From the NCBI GenBank assembly GCA_902773285.1, contig CACYDS010000036.1:1-8757 (forward strand): 8,757 nucleotides of DNA, written 5' to 3'. Shown here piece after piece: positions 1-5,825 of this stretch; position 1 is the stretch's first letter, and every line of letters begins with the position of its first letter. This DNA is from an uncultured Pseudomonadota bacterium (GTDB taxonomy: Bacteria > Pseudomonadota > Alphaproteobacteria > RUG11792). The position numbers were made by a program, and so were the translations under genes. The notes beneath the pieces were generated by a model, which was given only the letters and a program-made list of their open reading frames with translations, did no database searches and was not told the DNA's origin.

Positions 1-1425
1 CAAACTGGATAACTTTACTCCGCCACCAACAATCATTAGCAACGTCGATTGAATAAATGCTCCGCCTGATTTGCCACCACGTCCAGCTAACACTTCTACT
101 GCCGCTTGACCTTTGACTTTTAGTTCAGGGTCTAATGGAATGTATGCCATTTGCTTCGTTGAGTCAAATAACGTATATTTTGTTCCTTTGCTCAAGCTGT
201 TTTGTATAAATCCAACCAGCACAGCCAAAAATAGCACAGAACATCCCATCATTTCAGCTCCAGTCCCTACGCTATTTTTATACATTATGAAGCCATAAAA
301 TAACGAGCTCGTTATCAGCAATATAACTGGCGTTATTAGTGCGGCAACTTTCCAAGAGAATTTTCTGAATACGTTTTGCGCGGCAATAGCCGAACATATT
401 GTTACAGCTCCAGTCGTGAGCGATAAGCGCCCCATCCATGCGTTGTAATCATTTGAATCCGGACATAGCTCTTTTAATTGCCCTTTCCACACAGCTTCAA
501 CTAAGTTTATTGAGACGCCATAAGCCAAAACTAGCACAGCAATCATCAACAAGTATGGCGAAGTCATTATGCACTTGAAGCTTTCTGCCATTCCCAACTT
601 TGGCTTACTCTTTTTCTTCGTGCCTTCCCCAGGAGTGTATAATCTTGGATCTGTCAAAACGTTTTTGTTCATCCAACGATACACTCCAAGCAACAACAAA
701 CCAAAAACCAACACCGACATCATTTGATAAAACAAGTTTGTGCCGAAAGCATCTGCGCTTGGATTTGTTACAGCGCTGGTTTTCGCCATATTCGCACAGA
801 ATATGATGACTGAACCTGATGCAAGAAGACCGACGTTGCCAATCATGCCGAACAAAGCATAGAACCTCTTTGCTTCTTTGACCTTTGTTATTTCGTTAGC
901 AAATTGCCAAAACAATGCTGATAACACAACGCTACCCCAAAGCTCAGCCAAGATATAGAACAACGAAAAGCTCCAGTTACCTATGACAGGCCATACCCAG
1001 TGCAATCTTGGGTAAGATGATTGTAGCGATAAAATCGTGTCTTCCGAAAAATGCAAGATGTCGCGTAATGGATATAGCACAAACCCGAACGTAACGAAAA
1101 ATGTTAAGAAAAATAGAACAATTGCATAAAACAGTTTTTCTCTTTCCAAAACGTTTGCCAATTTTACGAACACAATCATAAACAAAATCGCCGATGGCGT
1201 CACTCCATATAGTTTCAAAAAGCCGAGAGTTTCTGCACCGCCGCAAATGGCCTTACTCACCATCAGTGTATCTTTTAGGTCTCGCACCAGTGTGTATATA
1301 AACAAAATACACAGCATCATTAAGCCCATTGGCAAGAATTTTTTCAATTCAAAATTATGGATCGGCCAAAGAATTTTTCGCCATCCTGTGAATTCTTCTT
1401 CAGTGGGCATACCTTCCTTACTCAT
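1..1425 (-). CDS. tlc: ATP/ADP translocase (NTT/Tlc family), 3' end beyond window
   Basis: This frame is open from an ATG at 1425 to base 1 and gives 475 residues without a stop, so it is an intact gene cut by the window edge rather than a pseudogene. Tlc/NTT carriers are inner-membrane proteins of about 500 residues with 11-12 membrane helices. Intracellular bacteria use them to exchange host ATP for ADP or to import nucleotides. The protein has the family-typical N-terminal stretch RDLKDTLMVSKAICGGAE, followed by many hydrophobic segments. Near the C-terminal end it has KYTLFDSTKQMAYIPL and GKSGGAFIQS, both close to the neighbouring paralogue. About 37 residues should remain beyond the edge, judged from that paralogue. 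The start is supported by AGGAG about ten bases upstream and by alignment of EEFTGWRKI with EEFSGWRKI in ntt2. Over the first ~170 aligned residues the two proteins are about three-quarters identical by eye. Substrate (ATP/ADP or other nucleotides) cannot be told from sequence alone. Confidence 0.93.
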   Translation of the reverse strand, partial: MSKEGMPTEEEFTGWRKILWPIHNFELKKFLPMGLMMLCILFIYTLVRDLKDTLMVSKAICGGAETLGFLKLYGVTPSAILFMIVFVKLANVLEREKLFYAIVLFFLTFFVTFGFVLYPLRDILHFSEDTILSLQSSYPRLHWVWPVIGNWSFSLFYILAELWGSVVLSALFWQFANEITKVKEAKRFYALFGMIGNVGLLASGSVIIFCANMAKTSAVTNPSADAFGTNLFYQMMSVLVFGLLLLGVYRWMNKNVLTDPRLYTPGEGTKKKSKPKLGMAESFKCIMTSPYLLMIAVLVLAYGVSINLVEAVWKGQLKELCPDSNDYNAWMGRLSLTTGAVTICSAIAAQNVFRKFSWKVAALITPVILLITSSLFYGFIMYKNSVGTGAEMMGCSVLFLAVLVGFIQNSLSKGTKYTLFDSTKQMAYIPLDPELKVKGQAAVEVLAGRGGKSGGAFIQSTLLMIVGGGVKLSSL

Positions 1426-1439
1426 AAAAGTTTTTCTCC

Positions 1440-1490
1440 TTAATTCAAAAACACCAAACCAGCCCTACTAATACAGCAAGACCAGTTCAT
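1440..1490 (-). CDS. Possible 16-residue leader peptide upstream of ntt1
   Basis: A mini-ORF reads MNWSCCISRAGLVFLN. It has AAGGAG three bases before its ATG, which is a good sequence but a short spacing. Its TAA stop runs directly into the AGGAG ribosome-binding site of ntt1 (TAAGGAG), and 14 bases separate stop and ntt1 start. The arrangement would suit translational coupling or a leader peptide. It is in a different frame from ntt1. No homologue is recognised, and a chance ORF of this size is quite possible. Confidence 0.3.
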   Translation of the reverse strand: MNWSCCISRAGLVFLN

Positions 1491-1510
1491 ATTCTCCTTC
1501 TTTGTTTAGG

Positions 1511-1539
1511 AGTCTATCAAAAATGTGCAAAATGTGCAA
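1511..1539 (-). promoter_or_regulatory. Candidate promoter for ntt1
   Basis: On the minus strand TTGCAC (1539-1534) and TAGACT (1516-1511) are separated by 17 bases, matching the sigma70 consensus at 3/6 and 4/6 positions. It lies within a short direct repeat (aatgtgcaa twice) and about 85 bases before the ntt1 start. It would allow ntt1 to be transcribed separately from ntt2, whose stop is 178 bases upstream of the ntt1 start. The match is weak, and read-through from ntt2 is an alternative. Confidence 0.3.
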
Positions 1540-1603
1540 GTAGTAACGATGAGCTTCAATGTTTTGTAGTCTGCACAGCGTAATTTGCTATATCTTGATA
1601 GTG

Positions 1604-3139
1604 TTATTTGCTATTCCCCCTTTCGGCTGTCAATTTTTCAAATTGTTTACTAAGGCCAAGAACCGATGTTATCCAGAACATCATAATAATCACTATTATT
1701 GTTCCCAGCACACTAACCAAGTCAGATAATTTTATTCCGCTGCCAGCTATCAGCAATAACGTTGATTGTATGAATGCGCCACCGGATTTTCCAGTTCGTT
1801 CTGCCAATATTTCAACAGCAGCTTGTCCTTTCACCTTCAGCTCGGAGGCAAGTGGAATATACGCCATTTGCTTTGTTGAGTCAAATAGCACATACTTTGA
1901 TCCTTTAGTCAGGCTATTTTGGATCGACCCAACCAGTACTGCCATGAATAATATTGAGCACCCCATGATATGGATTTCTGTCCCGAAGCTATTTTTATAC
2001 ATAATCAGACCATAAAACAAAATGCTCGTAATAATTAATATTATAGGCGTTATAAGTGCCATCACCTTCCAGGAATATTTTTGGAATAATTTATTGGCTA
2101 TTATTGCTGATGTAACTGTTACTATGCCAGTGAATATCGATAGGTGTCCCATCCAGATATTGTAGTCATTTGGGTTAGGACACAGTTCGTTCAGCTGTCC
2201 TTTCCAGACAGCTTCAATCAAATTTATTGATATCCCGTATGCTATAAGCATTACGGCAATCATTAACAAATATGACGATTTTATTATATATTTAAAACTT
2301 TCAGCTATGCTTAATTTTAGCTTATTTTTGTTGGATTTCGGTCTTGGCTTATACAATTTTGGATCTGTTAAAACATTTCGGTTTACCCATCGATAAATTC
2401 CGAGTGCAATCATACCAACAGCAAATACAGCTATCGTCTGTAACAGCAAGTTTGTATTAAATACATCTGAATTAGGGGGGGGTGGCTGCCCCCCTCCCCC
2501 CACACACACTTTTGCAAAGTTCGCACAAAACATAGCTACAATACCAGCAATCAATTGTCCAGTTTGACCAATCATTATGAATGATGGATAAAATCTTTTA
2601 GAATCTTTTGGGCTCGTTATTTCGTTTGCAAACTGCCAGAATAAAGCACATAGAACAACATTTCCCCAAAGTTCAGTTAGTATGTAAAATAGCGAAAAAC
2701 TCCAGTTTCCAATGATTGGAATTATCCAGTGCAACCTTGGGTAATCTGATTGTAGCGACAAAATCGTATCTTTTGAAAAATGCAAAACATCATGCAGCGG
2801 ATATAACACAAATCCGAATATCATAAAAAATGACAAGAAAAACATAACTATCACATAAAACAATTTTTCTCTTTCTAAAATGTTTGCCAATTTCACAAAG
2901 AGGATAGTAGCTAGAAGAGCCGACGGCGTAACGCAATATAACTTTAAAAAACCAAGGACTTCAGCACCACTACAAATTGCTTTGCTTACCACCAATGTGT
3001 CTTTAAGATTTCTTAACAATGTGTATATAAAAATAATACAAAACAACAACAAGCTCATTGATAAACATTTCTTTAATTCAAAAGCGTGTATTGGCAAAAA
3101 AATCTTTCTCCAGCCAGAAAATTCCTCGCCAAGAGACAT
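1604..3139 (-). CDS. tlc: ATP/ADP translocase (NTT/Tlc family), complete paralogue with G/C-tract insertion
   Basis: A complete 511-residue nucleotide carrier of the Tlc/NTT family, at the usual family length. Family sequence includes RNLKDTLVVSKAICSGAE (43-60), ANILEREKLF (85-94), NWSFSLFYILTELWG (145-159), LFDSTKQMAYIPL (418-430) and GKSGGAFIQST (450-460), spread over many hydrophobic helices. The start at 3139 (MSLGEEFSGW) is chosen because it aligns with ntt1 and has AAAGAGGT just upstream. An in-frame ATG at 3184 with GAGG is a possible alternative. Residues 214-222 read GGGGQPPPP in a loop between two membrane segments. This loop is about five residues longer than in ntt1 and is encoded by homopolymeric G and C runs. 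Other differences from ntt1 include Asn for Asp in R(D/N)LKD. It lies upstream of ntt1 on the same strand, 178 bases away. Tlc paralogues in other intracellular bacteria often differ in substrate, so this copy need not be an ATP/ADP exchanger. Confidence 0.95.
   Translation of the reverse strand: MSLGEEFSGWRKIFLPIHAFELKKCLSMSLLLFCIIFIYTLLRNLKDTLVVSKAICSGAEVLGFLKLYCVTPSALLATILFVKLANILEREKLFYVIVMFFLSFFMIFGFVLYPLHDVLHFSKDTILSLQSDYPRLHWIIPIIGNWSFSLFYILTELWGNVVLCALFWQFANEITSPKDSKRFYPSFIMIGQTGQLIAGIVAMFCANFAKVCVGGGGQPPPPNSDVFNTNLLLQTIAVFAVGMIALGIYRWVNRNVLTDPKLYKPRPKSNKNKLKLSIAESFKYIIKSSYLLMIAVMLIAYGISINLIEAVWKGQLNELCPNPNDYNIWMGHLSIFTGIVTVTSAIIANKLFQKYSWKVMALITPIILIITSILFYGLIMYKNSFGTEIHIMGCSILFMAVLVGSIQNSLTKGSKYVLFDSTKQMAYIPLASELKVKGQAAVEILAERTGKSGGAFIQSTLLLIAGSGIKLSDLVSVLGTIIVIIMMFWITSVLGLSKQFEKLTAERGNSK
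2474..2510. repeat. G/C homopolymer and GT-repeat tract inside ntt2
   Basis: On the plus strand there is a run of 8 G (2475-2482), then TGGCTG, 6 C (2489-2494), T, 6 C (2496-2501) and an alternating AC tract. GGGGGG-TGGCTG-CCCCCC can fold as a six-base-pair hairpin. The coding strand carries two G6 runs, so quadruplex-like structure is also possible. Translated, it gives VCVGGGGQPPPPN. The sequence is far more GC-rich than anything else in the window and is missing from the ntt1 paralogue. Runs of this type are prone to slippage and also to sequencing error. Confidence 0.9.
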
Positions 3140-3201
3140 GATTACCTCTTTTCTCGACGTCACTTGTCCCTCCGCTTTTCCCATTACCTCACCCTGGGAA
3201 T

Positions 3202-3231
3202 ATTCTACACCAAAATATCCAAAAAGCACAA
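3202..3231 (-). promoter_or_regulatory. Candidate promoter for ntt2
   Basis: On the minus strand TTGTGC (3231-3226) and TAGAAT (3207-3202, 5/6 match to the -10 consensus) are 18 bases apart. Transcription would begin near 3195, giving an untranslated leader of roughly 55 bases to the start at 3139. The leader contains two similar GAGGTAAT ribosome-binding stretches, one before the ATG at 3184 and one before the ATG at 3139. Confidence 0.45.
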
Positions 3232-3246
3232 GATAGGGTTTTGTAT

Positions 3247-3270
3247 ATGTTCATAAACAAGATATGAGAC
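3247..3270 (-). promoter_or_regulatory. Upstream element copy 1 (before ntt2)
   Basis: Read on the minus strand it has GTCTCATAT (3270-3262), a five-base spacer, then TTATGAAC (3256-3249). These are the same two half-motifs as in the copies at 3315-3334 and 4056-4075, where the spacer is one base. It ends 17 bases upstream of the proposed ntt2 -35 box. It also forms the left arm of an inverted repeat with copy 2. Function is unknown; an activator site or a palindromic repeat remnant are both possible. Confidence 0.5.
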
Positions 3271-3332
3271 CAAAATTGTGAGGAAAAAATTGACTCATAG
3301 GCGAAGCGGCTTTTGTCTCATATGTTATGAAC
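3249..3332. repeat. Imperfect inverted repeat in the divergent ntt2/crystallin spacer
   Basis: GTTCATAA (3249-3256) pairs with TTATGAAC (3325-3332), ATATGAGAC (3262-3270) pairs with GTCTCATAT (3315-3323), and AAAA (3272-3275) pairs with TTTT (3311-3314). That makes 21 base pairs with a small asymmetric internal loop and a 35-base apical loop. No T-run follows either arm, so it is not a standard intrinsic terminator. It could be a small palindromic (MITE-like) element or two divergently oriented protein-binding sites. Confidence 0.75.
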
Positions 3333-3334
3333 TT
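3315..3334 (+). promoter_or_regulatory. Upstream element copy 2 (before crystallin gene)
   Basis: GTCTCATATGTTATGAACTT. It matches copy 3 at 4056-4075 in 18 of 20 bases, in the same orientation. The conserved GAAC ends 22 bases before the TTGACA box of the crystallin promoter. Confidence 0.55.
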
Positions 3335-3348
3335 ATACACCTATACAA

Positions 3349-3367
3349 ATACACTTGACAAGTGTAT
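3349..3367. promoter_or_regulatory. Perfect 9-1-9 dyad, candidate operator over the crystallin -35 box
   Basis: ATACACTTGACAAGTGTAT is a perfect inverted repeat of two nine-base half-sites around one central A. It fully covers the TTGACA box (3355-3360). The symmetry and position are what one expects of a site for a dimeric repressor that blocks RNA polymerase. No regulator gene is in the window. Confidence 0.55.
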
Positions 3368-3382
3368 GCGCTTTATTTTATT
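3355..3382 (+). promoter_or_regulatory. Candidate promoter of the crystallin-like gene
   Basis: A consensus TTGACA (3355-3360) is followed after 16 bases by TTTATT (3377-3382, 4/6 match to the -10). Transcription would start close to a second small dyad, TCTTCT-A-AGAAGA (3382-3394), about 30 bases before the start codon. GGAGG precedes the ATG at the normal distance. This is the strongest sigma70-like -35 box in the window. Confidence 0.55.
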
Positions 3383-3419
3383 CTTCTAAGAAGAGGATAG
3401 ATGCTTTTGGGAGGAATAT

Positions 3420-4007
3420 ATGAAAAAATTACTAGGAATTATTGCGGGAATTGCTTTGCTACAGACATCTGGATATGCGGGGGTAACTGTGTATCAACAT
3501 ATCAATTATGGAGGGACGTCAACAAAGTATGGCGTAGGAAGACATGACTATAGCGAACTTAAATGGAAAGCTCCTGGGAACGATGCGATAAGTTCAGTTC
3601 GTGTTGATCCTGGCTATCGGGTGATACTATACTGGGATGCCAATTTCCGGGGAAGGGCGTTAACTTTGACAAAAAATACTCCAAATCTTGTAGATTATGG
3701 AATGAATGATCAAACTTCTGCAATTGTTGTAGAAAAAATTCCCGTAGATGGCAACTTTAAAAGGTGGGAAAATGAGGGATATGCAGGCAAATCTGCTACT
3801 TGGAAAGTTGGGGAATATGCGAACGCTACTGGGAATTTTGCCTCAGTATTTATTCCAAAAGGGCATTCAGTAACACTATTTAGTGAAGCTGATTTCACTG
3901 GAAATACTATTGCAATATATGCTCAAGAAAGTGATGTGTGGATTGAGAATCTTTCATCTATTTGTCCTTCTGTGAAGTCATTCATTGTTGAGAAAAACGC
4001 AGAATAG
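3420..4007 (+). CDS. Secreted beta/gamma-crystallin-like protein
   Basis: A 195-residue exported protein. Residues 1-20 form a typical Sec signal peptide (MKK, hydrophobic core, SGYA before the likely cut). Domain 1 (about 21-106) has the microbial beta/gamma-crystallin pattern: aromatic-rich Greek-key strands (VTVYQHINYGG, VILYWDANFRG) and two calcium-type motifs, NDAISS (54-59) and NDQTSA (96-101). The first fits the (N/D)(N/D)xx(S/T)S rule exactly; the second has Ala in the last place. Domain 2 (about 112-192) repeats the fold pattern (ENEGYAGKSATW, VTLFSEADFTG). Its equivalent turns (TGNFAS, CPSVKS) lack the acidic ligands, so it probably does not bind calcium. Known family members are calcium-binding, very stable secreted or spore/stress proteins, and some are toxin or inhibitor modules; the specific job here cannot be read. 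It is a single-gene unit with its own promoter and GGAGG ribosome-binding site, flanked by two copies of the GTCTCAT element. Confidence 0.88.
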   Translation: MKKLLGIIAGIALLQTSGYAGVTVYQHINYGGTSTKYGVGRHDYSELKWKAPGNDAISSVRVDPGYRVILYWDANFRGRALTLTKNTPNLVDYGMNDQTSAIVVEKIPVDGNFKRWENEGYAGKSATWKVGEYANATGNFASVFIPKGHSVTLFSEADFTGNTIAIYAQESDVWIENLSSICPSVKSFIVEKNAE

Positions 4008-4029
4008 GCACTTTCGATAAAATTAAAAG

Positions 4030-4048
4030 GGCTTGTTCAGCTTAAGCC
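4030..4048 (+). other. Weak hairpin after the crystallin gene
   Basis: GGCTT and AAGCC form a five-base-pair stem around a nine-base loop, starting 22 bases after the stop codon. No T-run follows, so it is at best a poor terminator. Nothing better is visible in the 139-base spacer before skp. Confidence 0.25.
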
Positions 4049-4055
4049 TATCTTG

Positions 4056-4075
4056 GTCTCATTTGTTGTGAACTT
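4056..4075 (+). promoter_or_regulatory. Upstream element copy 3 (before skp-lpxD)
   Basis: GTCTCATTTGTTGTGAACTT, 18 of 20 bases identical to copy 2. Its GAAC ends 15 bases before the candidate -35 of the skp-lpxD operon and 73 bases before the skp start. The position and orientation resemble copy 2. Confidence 0.55.
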
Positions 4076-4088
4076 CGTGCTAGTATAT

Positions 4089-4118
4089 TTGTAATGTGTT
4101 GCTGAAAAATTATATAAT
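4089..4118 (+). promoter_or_regulatory. Candidate promoter of skp-lpxD
   Basis: TTGTAA (4089-4094, 4/6) and a consensus TATAAT (4113-4118) are 18 bases apart. A second overlapping possibility is TTGCTG (4099-4104) with TATAAC (4122-4127) at 17 bases. Either would start transcription 15-25 bases before the skp ATG. Confidence 0.5.
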
Positions 4119-4146
4119 TTATATAACTGAAGACAGTGGATGAAAT

Positions 4147-4752
4147 ATGTATTACCCTAGGCATTGGAAAGGAATAATTGCTAGCATAGCTATTTTGGGA
4201 ATACTCGCAATTTCAATCGCCGTAGCAAGTTACCTGTTTGACAAAGACGTCGACATAAAAAAACAAAGCTTTGAGGTATTACGCATCGGTGTAATCGATA
4301 GCGTTCGGTTAAAAACTGAAGCAAAATGTTTTAGAACTCACGATAAAATCGCCAAGAGGATCTCCGAATTGATGGTAAAAATAAGAGAAACATCAACGCA
4401 AATGAGCAATCAAACTATGCAGATACGGAAAAACAAACAACTAAAACGACGACAGAAGCAATCACAGTTCGAACAAATGAATGAAAAATGGAAAGTCTTT
4501 TCTACGGAATATAGCAATGCCATGAGAAAAGAAAAAGAGCTAGATGTTAAATTAACTGATTATATACAAAATAAAGTCTTGCAAGTAATTAGCAATATTG
4601 CAAAGAAGTTTACTATCGATATCGTAATAAACAAAGGCTCGCAAGATATGATTCATGTTTTTTATAACACGAAAAACATAGATATAACAGATATTGTCAT
4701 AAATGAATTGAACAAAACCATTCCTAAAGTTGATTTAAAGGAGTTTGAGTAA
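4147..4752 (+). CDS. skp: Skp/OmpH-like periplasmic chaperone, membrane-anchored
   Basis: 201 residues. Skp (OmpH family) is a trimeric periplasmic chaperone that holds unfolded outer-membrane proteins on their way to the BAM complex. A hydrophobic segment at about 9-31 has no obvious signal-peptidase site and may stay as an inner-membrane anchor. The family's first strand follows (RIGVIDSVRL, 46-55). Then comes a long charged helical hairpin of about 60-145, very basic around 94-105 (RKNKQLKRRQKQ). The C-terminal strand and helix pattern (IDIVINKG, then IDITDIVINELNKTIPKVDL) matches the end of Skp proteins well. Similarity in the helical part is low, as is usual for the family. The call rests on the ends, the length and the direct overlap with lpxD, since skp-lpxD is a classic proteobacterial pair. 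The ribosome-binding site before the ATG is weak (GTGGA). Confidence 0.8.
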   Translation: MYYPRHWKGIIASIAILGILAISIAVASYLFDKDVDIKKQSFEVLRIGVIDSVRLKTEAKCFRTHDKIAKRISELMVKIRETSTQMSNQTMQIRKNKQLKRRQKQSQFEQMNEKWKVFSTEYSNAMRKEKELDVKLTDYIQNKVLQVISNIAKKFTIDIVINKGSQDMIHVFYNTKNIDITDIVINELNKTIPKVDLKEFE

Positions 4753-5825
4753 TGATAGATGAGAGATTTTTTGCAAAAAAAAGTTATGTGTCGTTTGGAA
4801 AAATATGCGATTTGCTTTCCATAGCATTGCCAGCTGGTTGTTCTGCCACAAAGAGAATTACCGGTATTGCTCGACTTGATAACGCCACTGGGTCTGAAAT
4901 AACTTTTTTTCATAATGCCAAGTATGCGGAAGATTTAGCAAAGACCAGTGCATTTGCATGCGTAGTAAACAAAGAGAATGCACATTTACTTTCCAATAAA
5001 ACGATAGCACTAGTAGTGGATGAGCCATATCTGGCACATGCCGTCCTGCTGAAAGCATTTTATTCCACTAAAGGCATGCTACAAGGTGGATATATATCGC
5101 CAAAAGCAAATATTTCCCCCATGGCGAAGATTGAAAAAGATTGTTATATTTCTGATAATGTTACCATTTCAGATGGAGCAATTATCAAAGAGGGTACGTT
5201 TGTTGGAAGTAATGTCACTATTTTGGATGGGGTAGAGATTGGCGAAAATTCGCACATAGAGCCAAATGTAACAATTGGCTTCGCGATAATCGGTAATAAT
5301 GCTTATATAAAAACCGGCGCCAGAATCGGACAACAAGGCTTTGGGTTCCATATAGGGAAAGCTGGAATTACCGATGTAATGCAAATAGGCAAAGTTGTAA
5401 TTGGCAATGATGTCCAGATAGGTGCCAATTGCACAATTGATAGGGGGAGCATGAATGATACGATAATCGGCAGCCATTCTAGACTAGATAACTTAGTACA
5501 CGTTGCTCATAATGTTGAAATTGGCGAGTACTGTGTTATAGCTGCCCAAACAGGAATCGCTGGAAGTACAAAGATCGGGAGTCAGTGTTTCTTGGGAGGG
5601 CAAGTTGGTATTGCTGGACATTTAACTATTGGGGACAAGGTAACAATAGCTGCACAATCTGGCGTTATGAGGAATATTGAATCAGGTTCCAAAGTTGCAG
5701 GTTCGCCAGCAACAAATGTTTTAAATTGGCACAAGCAAACAATAGCCTTACAAAGGCTAATTCAGAACAAGGCAATTGTAGAGACAAAAGGCATTATCAG
5801 AAAAATAAAGTCATTTTTTAGTTAG
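4752..5825 (+). CDS. lpxD: UDP-3-O-acylglucosamine N-acyltransferase LpxD
   Basis: 357 residues (family about 340). LpxD carries out the third step of lipid A synthesis in the cytoplasm. It transfers a 3-hydroxyacyl chain from acyl carrier protein to the 2-amino group of UDP-3-O-acylglucosamine. Residues 1-105 are the N-terminal uridine-binding domain (ITFFHNAKYAEDL, 50-62). From about 115 to 320 there are hexapeptide repeats of the left-handed beta-helix. LDNLVHVAHNVEIG contains H253, the expected catalytic base (E. coli H239), and AGH gives H290, equivalent to E. coli H276 at the same spacing. The tail from about 325 is helical. The start is fixed by AAAGGAG eight bases upstream; its ATG shares one base with the skp TAA (TAATG), so the two are translationally coupled. 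The usual downstream fabZ and lpxA are absent here. Presence of lpxD means the organism makes, or recently made, lipid A. Confidence 0.96.
   Translation: MIDERFFAKKSYVSFGKICDLLSIALPAGCSATKRITGIARLDNATGSEITFFHNAKYAEDLAKTSAFACVVNKENAHLLSNKTIALVVDEPYLAHAVLLKAFYSTKGMLQGGYISPKANISPMAKIEKDCYISDNVTISDGAIIKEGTFVGSNVTILDGVEIGENSHIEPNVTIGFAIIGNNAYIKTGARIGQQGFGFHIGKAGITDVMQIGKVVIGNDVQIGANCTIDRGSMNDTIIGSHSRLDNLVHVAHNVEIGEYCVIAAQTGIAGSTKIGSQCFLGGQVGIAGHLTIGDKVTIAAQSGVMRNIESGSKVAGSPATNVLNWHKQTIALQRLIQNKAIVETKGIIRKIKSFFS

Noticed and set aside
977..1246. Minus-strand open frame of 89 codons inside ntt1
   Set aside because: It lies on the same DNA as the continuous ntt1 frame, in another frame, and its product has no protein-like pattern. 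ntt1 itself is unbroken from 1425 to base 1.
1608..2015. Plus-strand open frame of 135 codons antisense to ntt2
   Set aside because: It mirrors the conserved codons of ntt2. A similar antisense frame exists opposite ntt1, which is explained by paralogy of the real genes.
3140..3229. Longer ntt2 beginning at a GTG at 3229
   Set aside because: The extra 30 residues have no counterpart in ntt1, the region holds the likely promoter, and a better ribosome-binding site stands before 3139.
3247..4075. Crystallin gene as cargo of a transposon bounded by the GTCTCAT repeats
   Set aside because: No transposase, no target-site duplication and no clean terminal symmetry around the gene. Copy positions relative to promoters fit a regulatory site better, though a MITE-like remnant is not excluded.
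4858..5477. Minus-strand frames of 66 and 102 codons within lpxD
   Set aside because: They are antisense to a well-conserved enzyme gene, have no ribosome-binding site and no recognisable protein.
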